From Gilichinskyi gelida (GTDB taxonomy: Bacteria; Acidobacteriota; Thermoanaerobaculia; Gp7-AA8), in the NCBI GenBank assembly GCA_038040385.1, contig JBBPII010000006.1, forward strand, positions 62,001 to 126,000: a stretch of 64,000 bases of DNA. Direction: 5' to 3'. The position numbers and the translations under genes were made by a program. Each line of letters begins with the position of its first letter. Position 1 is the first letter of the stretch. Shown in pieces: positions 52,031 to 61,395 of this stretch. Under the pieces are notes generated by a model. The model saw nothing but the letters and a program-made list of their open reading frames with translations. It made no database searches and was not told where the DNA came from.

Positions 52031-52285
52031 ATGAGCGAACTTATTGCGGTTGTCGCGGCGGAGTATGCCGGTGATTACAAAATAAACTTACGGTTCAGCG
52101 ATGGCGCCGCAAAGGTCGTCGATTTTTCAGCGTGGCTTCATGGGGAAGTCTTTCAACCTCTCCGAAGCAAGCGGGAATTCAAACGCTTCTTCATTGCTGG
52201 CGGTACTGTTTGTTGGCCCAACGGCGCCGACATTGCTCCTGAAACGCTGCGCCAGGCGAAGTCCGCAGCTCGAAGCGCGGCATAA
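52031..52285 (+). CDS. DUF2442 protein
   Basis: 84-aa protein: YKINLRFSDGAAKVVDFSAWL (about 14-34) and the end WPNGADIAPETLRQ are DUF2442 features. It starts 3 nt after the DUF4160 stop. Likely the partner, probably antitoxin side, of the DUF4160 protein. Confidence 0.8.
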   Translation: MSELIAVVAAEYAGDYKINLRFSDGAAKVVDFSAWLHGEVFQPLRSKREFKRFFIAGGTVCWPNGADIAPETLRQAKSAARSAA

Positions 52286-52298
52286 CTCTTCTGAACGG

Positions 52299-52341
52299 CC
52301 GGGAAGATGGGTAACAAAACAGACCGGGAACATGGGTAGCA
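52299..52341. repeat. Pair of 18-bp direct repeats, likely IS end remnant
   Basis: CCGGGAAGATGGGTAACA (52299-52316) and CCGGGAACATGGGTAGCA (52324-52341) differ at two positions and are 25 bp apart. Tandem binding repeats of this kind sit at ends of IS21/IS481-like elements; no transposase of that type is near. Confidence 0.45.
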
Positions 52342-52538
52342 GTTCCGGGACTGTTCGCAAACGCGGAGAGAGAGGCGTTTGGGCGCGAAGGGTACAAGGA
52401 CGCGGAGCGTCGACGCTGATTTAATTCGCACGACAGGCGCTCCGCAACGCGGTGCGCGGCTGAGCGCGTGGTACGTTGGATCAGTTTTCGGCCGGCCGAG
52501 TGGAGCAGTTTTCGAGCGGCACCAGCAAGAGGAAACGC

Positions 52539-53063
52539 GTGCCACTGGTGGTTCTTCTGAGAGGGGTCAACGTCGGTGGTCACAGGACCTTCCGACCGAC
52601 CACGCTCGCCCGACAACTGAAGCACCTCGATGCCGTCAACATCGGCGCGACGGGCACCTTCGTGATTCGGCGGCCGGTCACTCGGGCGCAACTCCGGGCC
52701 GAATTGGTACGCAGGCTTCCCTTTGATGCCGAGATCGTGATCTGCCAGGGCCGCGAGATTGTCGGGCTGATGTCGCAGAATCATTTCGCGGACCAGCCCA
52801 TGCGACCCGACATCGTCCGCTTCGTGAGCATCCTTTCAAAACGCCCCCGCTCGGCGCCGTCGATGCCCATGAGCCTTCCTTCCAGCGGCAAGTGGCTGCT
52901 GAAGATCCTCGCGAGGGACGACCGGTTCGTCTTCGGCATGTACCGGCGCCACATGAAGGTCATCGGCTACCTCGGCACCTTCGACCGGCTCTTTGGGGTC
53001 CCGGTCACCACGCGCAACTGGAATACCATCACCGCGATTGCCAAGGTGCTGGTCAGTCGCTGA
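52539..53063 (+). CDS. DUF1697 family protein
   Basis: 174-aa cytoplasmic protein. The start VVLLRGVNVGGHRTF and NIGATGTFVIRRP are the DUF1697 signatures. GTG 52539 has AAGAGG upstream; a longer frame from 52476 starts in IS-like sequence. The C-terminus GVPVTTRNWNTITAIAKVL is typical. Function not known. Confidence 0.85.
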   Translation: MPLVVLLRGVNVGGHRTFRPTTLARQLKHLDAVNIGATGTFVIRRPVTRAQLRAELVRRLPFDAEIVICQGREIVGLMSQNHFADQPMRPDIVRFVSILSKRPRSAPSMPMSLPSSGKWLLKILARDDRFVFGMYRRHMKVIGYLGTFDRLFGVPVTTRNWNTITAIAKVLVSR

Positions 53064-53070
53064 CGGCGAA

Positions 53071-53451
53071 CTACCAGGGTGAAGGCGGCGCGGAGACGGG
53101 ATTCGTCAGGTCGAAGTCCACCCGAAATCTCCGTCCGCTGTTCTCTCGGCGAAGCCCGTAGGCGAATGTTCTCGGCGGCTCGATGGCAAGCGTCCAGATA
53201 TTCGTCTTCGCAGCTGGAATCAACTTCGCGGTGGATTCGTCGGCGAAGAACTCCAGCGTCAGGTCGTCATCGCCGGCCCGAGTATCGCCTCCGTACTGAG
53301 TGACTTGATCTGCCGTGCCGTCTTCGTGACGGTGATCGTGCTTCAGACGCACGCCTTCAGCCATTCGGGTGATGACCCATGTCCGCGACCGGTTTTCGCC
53401 GACGTGAAACGGAATGCGGATTTCCGTGGCGGAACACGATCGGACGTGCAT
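53071..53451 (-). CDS. Hypothetical protein, probably 5'-truncated
   Basis: 126-aa beta-rich protein (RTWVITRMAEGVRLKHDHRHEDG, QVTQYGGDT, IWTLAIEPPRTFAYGLRRE). No signal peptide is present, and the frame continues upstream for 20 codons to a TAA that is the stop of the neighbouring gene, without a start codon. Relatives of this type are, to my knowledge, exported, so the leader has probably been lost. Low support for function. Confidence 0.45.
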   Translation of the reverse strand: MHVRSCSATEIRIPFHVGENRSRTWVITRMAEGVRLKHDHRHEDGTADQVTQYGGDTRAGDDDLTLEFFADESTAKLIPAAKTNIWTLAIEPPRTFAYGLRRENSGRRFRVDFDLTNPVSAPPSPW

Positions 53452-53511
53452 GACCAGCCGTTGCTGACCGATTGCCGCGTCAGATGCTTCGGTTCCGCGG
53501 ATGCTAGTCCA

Positions 53512-53940
53512 TTACCAGGGAAGCAGTTTCGCTGTCCCGCCGACGGCCACGACGGCTTTTTCCAGCCGCCGGCGCGCGGCGCCGGCGTCGCGCGTCGCGC
53601 GCACTTTCATCCGCTTCGCCCACACGTCCCACGCTTCGTAGCGTTTCTCGTGCCGTCCCGACTTGGTGTGCACCTGGTATTCGCGATCGCCGGTCACCAC
53701 CGCGAGCAGGTCGGGCCAGAGCGAGCGATGGACGAACGTCACCTTGCCGCCGACGAGCTTCGTGGCGATCACCTGATCCTCGGGGAGCGCTTCGAGCGCG
53801 TTGAAGATGTCCTGAGCGCGGGGGTGCGACCACCAGGAGCCCTTGACCCGCTCGCCGGTCATGAAGGTCACGACGTTCGCCAACTTCTTGTCCTGCAGGA
53901 GGAGCAGTCCGTGCTCGGCGATGGCGTCGAGGAGATTCAC
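53512..53940 (-). CDS. Unknown conserved-looking protein after the FtsB-like gene
   Basis: 142-aa protein starting at GTG 53940, which overlaps the FtsB-like stop (GTGA). Contains KKLANVVTFMTGERVKG, SWWSHPRAQDIFNALEAL and LVGGKVTFVHRSLWPDLL. I have no name for the family; the SWWSHP block suggests a small DNA- or nucleotide-related alpha/beta protein without further evidence. The C-terminus is basic and helical. Confidence 0.65.
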   Translation of the reverse strand: MNLLDAIAEHGLLLLQDKKLANVVTFMTGERVKGSWWSHPRAQDIFNALEALPEDQVIATKLVGGKVTFVHRSLWPDLLAVVTGDREYQVHTKSGRHEKRYEAWDVWAKRMKVRATRDAGAARRRLEKAVVAVGGTAKLLPW

Positions 53941-54260
53941 TTCCGCGGCAGCATGTAGACGATCTCGCCCTTCTTCGACATGCCGAGGTCCTCGCGGGCG
54001 ATGCGCTCCACGGCGTACGTGGACTTGCGCACGCTGTCGATTTCCGCGCGCAGCCGCGCGTTCTCCGTGCGGAGGCTGGCGATCTCGGTGCGGAGCAATT
54101 CCACGCGCTGCTGCGACTGCTGCCGCTCCGAGGTCGGGCGCCGGCTGAAGAAGAGCGAGAGGATGGCCAGCACCACGAAGACGCCCGTCACCATCACCGC
54201 CATCTTCAGCGTCACCTGCGTGACGCGGCGTGGATCGCGGGTGAAAACCGTTGCGGGCAT
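53937..54260 (-). CDS. FtsB/DivIC-like septum formation initiator
   Basis: 107-aa bitopic protein: short basic cytoplasmic start, one transmembrane helix (VMVTGVFVVLAILSLFF, about 23-39) and a long coiled coil of heptads (ERQQSQQRVELLRTEIASL, RTENARLRAEIDSV), then AREDLGMSKKGEIVYML, the C-terminal FtsB signature. It would form the FtsB-FtsL-FtsQ divisome complex. Divergent from purB. Confidence 0.85.
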   Translation of the reverse strand: MPATVFTRDPRRVTQVTLKMAVMVTGVFVVLAILSLFFSRRPTSERQQSQQRVELLRTEIASLRTENARLRAEIDSVRKSTYAVERIAREDLGMSKKGEIVYMLPRK

Positions 54261-54268
54261 GTGGAAAG

Positions 54269-54274
54269 TATAAT
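54269..54274 (+). promoter_or_regulatory. TATAAT -10 box of purB, leaderless
   Basis: A perfect TATAAT ends 6 nt before GTG 54281. The transcript would begin at or within a few bases of the start codon, so no ribosome-binding site can exist. Confidence 0.6.
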
Positions 54275-54280
54275 TCCTCC

Positions 54281-55690
54281 GTGAAGCGCGACGTCGCCTC
54301 CAATCCCCTCACCGAACGGTACGCCTCCAAGGAGATGTCGTACCTCTTCTCCCCCGACTTCAAATTCCGGACGTGGCGGCGGCTGTGGATCGCGCTGGCC
54401 GAGGCGGAGAAGGAACTGGGACTCCCGATCACCGACGAGCAGATCGCCGCGCTGAAAACCTTCGCCGACGACATCAACTACGCCGACGCCGAGCAGCGCG
54501 AGCGCGAGATCCGCCACGACGTGATGTCGCACATCTACGCCTACGGCCTGCAAGCCAAATCGGCGAAGGGCATCATCCACCTCGGCGCGACCTCGGCGTT
54601 CGTCACCGACAACACCGACATCCTCCAGATGGCCGAGGGGCTGGCGATCGTCCGCCGCCGGATCATCAATCTCATGAGCAAGTTGCGCGACTTCGCCTGG
54701 CGTTGGCGCGCGACGCCGCAGCTCGCCTTCACGCACTTCCAGCCGGCGCAGCTCACCACGGTCGGCAAGCGCGCCACGCTCTGGCTGCACGACCTGTTGC
54801 TCGACTACAAGGAGATCGAGTTCCGACTCTCGCAGCTCGCGCTCCTCGGCGTGAAGGGCGCCACGGGGACGCAGGCGTCGTTCCTCAATCTGTTCGACGG
54901 CGACGAGTCGAAGGTGATCCTCCTCGAGCAGCTCGTCGCCGCGAAGGCCGGCTTGCGCCGGAGCTATCCGGTGTCGGGGCAGACGTACTCGCGCAAGGTC
55001 GACGCGCAGGTCGCCGCGGCGCTGGCGGGATTCGCGGAGTCGGCGTCGAAATTCGGCTACGACATGCGCCTGCTGCAGCACATGCACGAGATCGAGGAGC
55101 CGTTCGAGGAGGAGCAGGTCGGCTCGTCGGCCATGGCGTACAAGCGCAACCCGATGCGCGCGGAGCGCATCGACGCGCTGTCGCGGCACGTGATCGTCAA
55201 CTCGCTCAATCCCGCGCTCACCGCGGCGACGCAGTGGCTCGAGCGCACGCTCGACGACTCCGCCAACCGCCGCATCGCCATCCCCGAGGCCTTCCTCGGC
55301 GCCGACGCCATCGCGCTGATCTACGACAACATCGTCGGCGGCATGGTGGTGCACGAAGACGTCATCGCCGCGGACGTGCGGCGCGAGCTGCCGTTCCTGA
55401 TGACCGAGAACCTGATGATGGAGGGCGTGCGGCGCGGCGGCGACCGCCAGGTGCTGCACGAGCGCGTGCGCGTGCACTCGCACGCGGCCAGCGACGATCT
55501 GTTCGACCGCATCGCCGGCGATGCGCTGTTCGGAATCGACCGCGCGACGATCGAGGCCATGGCGCGTCCCGACGACTACACCGGCCTGGCGCGGCAGCAG
55601 ACGGAGCGCTTCCTTGTCGAGGAGGTCGATCCGATCCTGGCCGCGGAGCGGGAGCAGATCAGCGCGGAGGCTGCGGAGGTGCGGGTATGA
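54281..55690 (+). CDS. purB: Adenylosuccinate lyase
   Basis: 469-aa purine-biosynthesis enzyme releasing fumarate from SAICAR and adenylosuccinate. Features: NPLTERYASKEM start, THFQPAQLTTVGKRA with the catalytic His (about 155-170), GVKGATGTQASFL, and the signature loop GSSAMAYKRNPMRAE (about 282-296). GTG 54281 follows a TATAAT by 6 nt; the upstream ATG 54251 is before that promoter. The rlpA region begins at the stop. Confidence 0.95.
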   Translation: MKRDVASNPLTERYASKEMSYLFSPDFKFRTWRRLWIALAEAEKELGLPITDEQIAALKTFADDINYADAEQREREIRHDVMSHIYAYGLQAKSAKGIIHLGATSAFVTDNTDILQMAEGLAIVRRRIINLMSKLRDFAWRWRATPQLAFTHFQPAQLTTVGKRATLWLHDLLLDYKEIEFRLSQLALLGVKGATGTQASFLNLFDGDESKVILLEQLVAAKAGLRRSYPVSGQTYSRKVDAQVAAALAGFAESASKFGYDMRLLQHMHEIEEPFEEEQVGSSAMAYKRNPMRAERIDALSRHVIVNSLNPALTAATQWLERTLDDSANRRIAIPEAFLGADAIALIYDNIVGGMVVHEDVIAADVRRELPFLMTENLMMEGVRRGGDRQVLHERVRVHSHAASDDLFDRIAGDALFGIDRATIEAMARPDDYTGLARQQTERFLVEEVDPILAAEREQISAEAAEVRV

Positions 55691-55706
55691 CTGCGCTGCA
55701 AATCTC

Positions 55707-55730
55707 CCTTCTCCCGCTTGCGGGAGAAGG
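55707..55730. repeat. REP-type palindrome between purB and rlpA
   Basis: Stem CCTTCTCCCG (55707-55716) with CGGGAGAAGG (55721-55730), loop CTTG. Same design as the palindrome at 32851-32876. It is followed by CGCGAAGCGGCGGATGAGGG, which holds the rlpA start. Confidence 0.75.
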
Positions 55731-55746
55731 TACCGCGAAGCGGCGG

Positions 55747-56637
55747 ATGAGGGTTCGTGGGTTCGCGCTGAGCATCGCCCTCTTCCTCGCCTACTCCTGC
55801 GCGACCACCGCGCCGCCGCCGCAGCAGATCGAAGTCCTGCACGGAGTGGCGAGCTGGTACGGGCAGGAATTCGCCGGCCGCACCACCGCGAACGGCGAGA
55901 TTTTCGATCCGCTGCTGCTGACCGCGGCGCATCGCACGCTGCCGTTCGGCACAGTCGTCGACGTCAAGAACGCCAAGACCAGCAAGATCGTCCGGGTGCG
56001 CATCAACGATCGCGGCCCGTACGTGGGCAACCGGCTGATCGATCTCTCCTACGCCGCCGCGCAGCAGATCGGGCTGGTGGAGCCGGGCAGTGGAGAGGTG
56101 GACCTCGCCGTCGTCACCATCGGCAAGGGCGAGCGCGAGCCGCCCGCGCCGTACTCCATCGTGGTGGCCGAGGCGGTGCCGCCGCCGGTGGAGATGCCTG
56201 TCGTCGCTCCGGCGGCCGCGCCCGCGATCGTCGATCAGGTCCAGGTGATCGAGGTGCATCGCGGCGTCGAGACGCGCAGGCAGGTCGCCGCGGATGGGAA
56301 GACGATCGAGGCGGTGCCGGTGAGACCGAGCTCGCAGCAGGCAGCAGGCAGCTCGCAGCCGGCGCCCGTCAGCCGCGAGCCGCTGGCTGCCAGCCGCAAG
56401 CCGCCTTCCGGCCGCTTCGTCATCCAGGTCGGCGCGTTCGGCGACGAGAAGAACGCCGTCGCGCTGCAGCAGAAACTGCGCGCCGAGGGCTTCGAAACGT
56501 TCATCGATCGCGGGCCGGTGCTGCACAAGGTGCAGATCGGGCCGTTCGAGACGCGCGAGCTGGCGGTGAAGACGCGCGCCCGGCTGGAAGCGGCCGGCGT
56601 CTCCGCCATCATCATCACATCAGGTCCGACTCGCTGA
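55747..56637 (+). CDS. rlpA: RlpA-family septal lytic transglycosylase lipoprotein
   Basis: 296-aa envelope protein. ATG 55747 opens directly into a signal peptide (GFALSIALFLAYSC) with a lipobox-like Cys; ATG 55687 would add 20 residues coded by the REP palindrome. The DPBB domain (about 30-125) has VASWYGQEFAGRTTANGE and the catalytic-type DRGPYVGNRLIDLS. A Pro/Ser-rich linker leads to a C-terminal SPOR domain (FVIQVGAFGDEKNAVALQQ) that binds denuded septal glycan. Its end overlaps ndk by 23 bp. Confidence 0.9.
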   Translation: MRVRGFALSIALFLAYSCATTAPPPQQIEVLHGVASWYGQEFAGRTTANGEIFDPLLLTAAHRTLPFGTVVDVKNAKTSKIVRVRINDRGPYVGNRLIDLSYAAAQQIGLVEPGSGEVDLAVVTIGKGEREPPAPYSIVVAEAVPPPVEMPVVAPAAAPAIVDQVQVIEVHRGVETRRQVAADGKTIEAVPVRPSSQQAAGSSQPAPVSREPLAASRKPPSGRFVIQVGAFGDEKNAVALQQKLRAEGFETFIDRGPVLHKVQIGPFETRELAVKTRARLEAAGVSAIIITSGPTR

Positions 56638-57031
56638 AGAAGAAGGCGATCTCGATGGCCGCGTTCTCGTTGGAGTCCGATCCATGGATCGCGTTGTGCT
56701 CGATCGATTCTCCGAAGTCGGCGCGGATCGTTCCCTGATCGGCTTTCTTCGGGTCAGTCGCGCCCATGACCTGCCGCAGATGCGCGACGGCGTTGTCGCG
56801 CTCCAGCGCGGCGACGACCACCGGCCCGGAGGTCATGTACTCGACCAGCGACGCGTAGAACGGCCGTTCGTGATGAACGGCGTAGAACCCCTCGGCCTGT
56901 TTGCTCGAGAGGCTCAGTTTGCGAAGGCCGAGGACGCGGAAGCCCTCGGACTCGAGGCGGCTGATGATTTTTCCGAAATTGCCCTTGCGGACGGAGTCCG
57001 GCTTGATGATGGTGAAAGTGCGGTTCGCCAT
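56615..57031 (-). CDS. ndk: Nucleoside diphosphate kinase
   Basis: 138-aa housekeeping enzyme balancing NTP pools. Family start TFTIIKPDSVRKG (phosphate-binding Lys), RPFYASLVEYMTSGPVV, and the active-site His in HNAIHGSDS (about 116). Length normal. A longer frame covers the kinase gene upstream and is a shadow. Confidence 0.97.
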   Translation of the reverse strand: MANRTFTIIKPDSVRKGNFGKIISRLESEGFRVLGLRKLSLSSKQAEGFYAVHHERPFYASLVEYMTSGPVVVAALERDNAVAHLRQVMGATDPKKADQGTIRADFGESIEHNAIHGSDSNENAAIEIAFFFSESDLM

Positions 57032-57042
57032 GGCGGCGCGGA

Positions 57043-59145
<2,103 letters not shown>

Positions 59146-59186
59146 GGGGATGGCGTTATGTTAACGCGTCCCGCGTCCCCGCACTG

Positions 59187-59220
59187 CCGTAGGGGCGCGC
59201 AGCAGCGCGCCCGGCACCCC
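59187..59220. repeat. REP inverted repeat, left end of RAYT unit
   Basis: 34-bp sequence beginning CCGTAGGGGCGCGCAGCA, exactly complementary to 59751-59784. It contains an internal palindrome GGGGCGCGC/GCGCGCCC with an AGCA loop. Ends 4 bp before the transposase stop. Confidence 0.92.
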
Positions 59221-59223
59221 GCG

Positions 59224-59694
59224 TCACTCTCCCATGTGATACCTATCCACCGTCCACCGGATCGGATTCTCCTGAATGTACGTCCGTACGATCTCCAGCT
59301 CCCGCTCATCGCGAACAATGTGCTCGTGATATCCCCGTTGCCATACCTCTCGCCCCGCAGCCCGCGTAACCGCCCCCTTGAACCCGCGTACGAGCGACGC
59401 GAGCGACGAACGGCTCCCGTCGGCCGTCGGAACACAAACGAGCGCGTGCATGTGGTTCGGCATGATGGTGTATTCGTCGAACAACACGTCGGGCCTGACG
59501 GTCTTAGATCGCAGCCATTCGCGGTTCACGATTTCACCGAGTGGGGATAGCAGGACGTGATCGTTTTCCACACGTCCGAACGTGCATCGCTTTTCGTCAG
59601 AGCAGATGGTGATGAAAACCGTTGCGTCGCGGTAGCTCGAGGGCGTCAATCTGACGCTGCGACGGTGCGGGAGGCCGCCGGAGCTGGTGCGCAT
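59224..59694 (-). CDS. REP-associated tyrosine transposase (RAYT, Y1 type)
   Basis: 156-aa single-strand DNA transposase of the IS200/IS605-like HUH class. The HUH motif is YTIMPNHMHALVCV (about 76-89), and the catalytic Tyr candidate lies in VRTYIQENPIRW (about 140-151). RESYRDATVFITIC-like start SSYRDATVFITIC matches RAYTs. It would cut and join REP hairpins. Flanked on both sides by REPs, the typical arrangement. Confidence 0.92.
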   Translation of the reverse strand: MRTSSGGLPHRRSVRLTPSSYRDATVFITICSDEKRCTFGRVENDHVLLSPLGEIVNREWLRSKTVRPDVLFDEYTIMPNHMHALVCVPTADGSRSSLASLVRGFKGAVTRAAGREVWQRGYHEHIVRDERELEIVRTYIQENPIRWTVDRYHMGE

Positions 59695-59750
59695 TGGACA
59701 ACCGTACCTCGGACGATAGTAACTGTGGTGTTTTGCTACGACCTGTAGAC

Positions 59751-59784
59751 GGGGGTGCCGGGCGCGCTGCTGCGCGCCCCTACG
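59751..59784. repeat. REP inverted repeat, right end of RAYT unit
   Basis: Exact complement of 59187-59220, ending CGCGCGCCCCTACGG. Located 57 bp before the RAYT start codon. Confidence 0.92.
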
Positions 59785-59803
59785 GAAGGTTGCGGAGATC
59801 GTG

Positions 59804-60688
59804 TCAGATAGGTCGCGTCATTAGCCTATCCTCACCGCGGCAGATGAGGAGGTCGCGATACTCGGCGGGGTCCGTGATCTCCACGCCGTGGGCCACGATG
59901 CACGACTCGAGGGTCACGCCGGCGGCGATGCGGCAGTCGTCCCAGACGACGCTGTCGTGCAGCGTGCCGTCGACCACCGAGCGCGCGCCGACGACGTTCT
60001 CGCCGCACAGTGCGCGCGAGGCGGCGAGGTAGCGGCGGGGGGTGCCGATGTCGAACCAGTGCGGGGAGTCGTCGACCACGGCGGCGATGGCCTCGCCGCG
60101 CTGTAGTAACGGTTGATATAGCTGGTCGACGATGCCGAAGCTCTCCTTGTCCGGCATCTGGCGAAAGAGCCGGGAGCTGAGGAGCGCGGAGCCGGAGAAC
60201 ATCAGCGCCTCGCCCGTGCCGGTGCCGAAGCCGGTGACGCGGCCATTCTCGAAGTAGACCGGCGTGAAGCGATCGGTCGCAGGAGCGTGCCGAAGGGTGA
60301 GGGCGGCGGCCGCGTCCTGCTCGCGGCGGGCACGGATGAGGGCGTCGACGGGCACGTGCTGAATTGTGTCGCCGTTGGCGAGGAAGAAGTCGTCGTCGCC
60401 TTCCAGCAGCGCGCGCACGCGGCGGACGCCGCCGCCGGTGCCGAGGATCTCTTCTTCGAAGGAGAAGTCGAATCGCGCTTGCGGAAAGGCCCGCGGCAGG
60501 TAGGCGCGAATCTGTTCGGGGAAGTGATGGAGGTTGACCACGAAGTCGCTGATGCCGTGGGCCAGAAACGACTCGACGGCCCACCCGATCAGCGGGCGAT
60601 TGCAGACCGGCACCAGCGGCTTCGGCAGGGTGAGCGTCACCGGCTGGAAGCGCGTGCCGTAGCCGGCGGCGAGGATCATGGCTTTCAT
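59804..60688 (-). CDS. Sugar-1-phosphate nucleotidyltransferase
   Basis: 294-aa enzyme making NDP-sugars. Start MKAMILAAGYGTRFQP is the nucleotide-binding signature; KPLVPVCNRPLIGW, GTGGGVRRVRALL and FLANGDTI (metal-binding Asp, about 107) follow. C-terminal residues about 220-290 show left-handed beta-helix style (VVDGTLHDSVVWDDCRI). Similar to mannose-1-phosphate guanylyltransferase and MurU-type enzymes; exact sugar unknown. Confidence 0.88.
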   Translation of the reverse strand: MKAMILAAGYGTRFQPVTLTLPKPLVPVCNRPLIGWAVESFLAHGISDFVVNLHHFPEQIRAYLPRAFPQARFDFSFEEEILGTGGGVRRVRALLEGDDDFFLANGDTIQHVPVDALIRARREQDAAAALTLRHAPATDRFTPVYFENGRVTGFGTGTGEALMFSGSALLSSRLFRQMPDKESFGIVDQLYQPLLQRGEAIAAVVDDSPHWFDIGTPRRYLAASRALCGENVVGARSVVDGTLHDSVVWDDCRIAAGVTLESCIVAHGVEITDPAEYRDLLICRGEDRLMTRPI

Positions 60689-60706
60689 GCGGGGGTTGTC
60701 GGTTGT

Positions 60707-60750
60707 CGGTTGTCAGTTGTCGACAACCAGTAACCGATAACTGACAACCG
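60707..60750. repeat. Inverted repeat made of GGTTGTC units
   Basis: Arms CGGTTGTCAGTT (60707-60718) and AACTGACAACCG (60739-60750) pair perfectly; the left arm is preceded by two further GGTTGTC units. Located between the nucleotidyltransferase and CYTH genes. Confidence 0.75.
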
Positions 60751-60752
60751 CT

Positions 60753-61310
60753 TCACAGCTCCTCCGGCGCAAACACCATGTTCTCCCCCAGATCGGAGCG
60801 GGTGCGGCGAGCCTGGCGATAGAGGTCTGCGTAGGTCTGCCGGATCGCCTGATCCATGTTCATGCCCAGCTCCGCGGCGATGGTACGGATCGTATCCATC
60901 GGCCCTTCGATCTCGAAGTACTCGCCGATGGGCGTGCGGTCGAGCACGACCTCGACGTCGCGCAACCGCCACACCTCTCGGAACTTCTGGTAGCGGAACA
61001 CCGGCTTGTATCCTAGGGAGTCGAGGAGCTGGATGGCCAGCTCGAAGCTCTCCACGCCGGTCTGCACCTCTTCGCGTGACTTCACGCCGCCCTCGATCGA
61101 CATCGGCCCCTTGTAGGTGGCGATGGAGTACTTGCCGAACTTCCGCACCCGCAGCAGCGCGCCCTTGGTGCGCAGTTCACCGCGGCGGTCGAGGACGATG
61201 TTGTCCTCGAACGTTTCGGGATAGAGGCGCTGCGCGCCGATGTCGTGCAGCTTTTGCACGAGCTCGTTCCGATCGCGGAGGGGGAATTTGACTTCGATTT
61301 CCTGAGCCAT
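60753..61310 (-). CDS. CYTH domain protein (class IV adenylate cyclase-like)
   Basis: 185-aa protein with the ExExK motif EIEVKFPL at residues 4-11 that names the CYTH family. Conserved later residues include LRVRKFG, TYKGP, REEVQTGV and VVLDRTPIGEYFEIEGP. Could be a CyaB adenylate cyclase or a thiamine/inorganic triphosphatase; sequence alone does not decide. ATG 61310 is chosen to place ExExK at the N-terminus; upstream is repeat DNA. Confidence 0.85.
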   Translation of the reverse strand: MAQEIEVKFPLRDRNELVQKLHDIGAQRLYPETFEDNIVLDRRGELRTKGALLRVRKFGKYSIATYKGPMSIEGGVKSREEVQTGVESFELAIQLLDSLGYKPVFRYQKFREVWRLRDVEVVLDRTPIGEYFEIEGPMDTIRTIAAELGMNMDQAIRQTYADLYRQARRTRSDLGENMVFAPEEL

Positions 61311-61395
61311 GGGTTGGGGTTGCGAGGTTGCGAGGTTGCGCAGTTGCGGGGTGGGTGGGACTTCGAAACCGCGAAACCGCGAAACCGCGCAACCT
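61311..61395. repeat. GGTTGCG/CGAAACC tandem-unit palindrome
   Basis: Three GAGGTTGCG-like units on one side face three CCGCGAAA-like units on the other; AGGTTGCG (61336-61343) and CGCAACCT (61388-61395) pair. The sequence lies between the CYTH gene start and pgk stop. Confidence 0.65.

Larger units (their letters stand above)
59187..59784. mobile_element. REP-RAYT unit (598 bp)
   Basis: One RAYT transposase gene between two perfectly inverted 34-bp REP sequences. The same REP end borders the assembly gap at 34853-35064, so REPs have spread in this genome, as expected of RAYT-driven elements. Confidence 0.85.

Noticed and set aside
52300..52488. attC-like site ending in GTTGGAT near 52482
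   Set aside because: A GTTRRRY core is present, but no RYYYAAC partner occurs upstream at usual distance and no pairing arms are visible.
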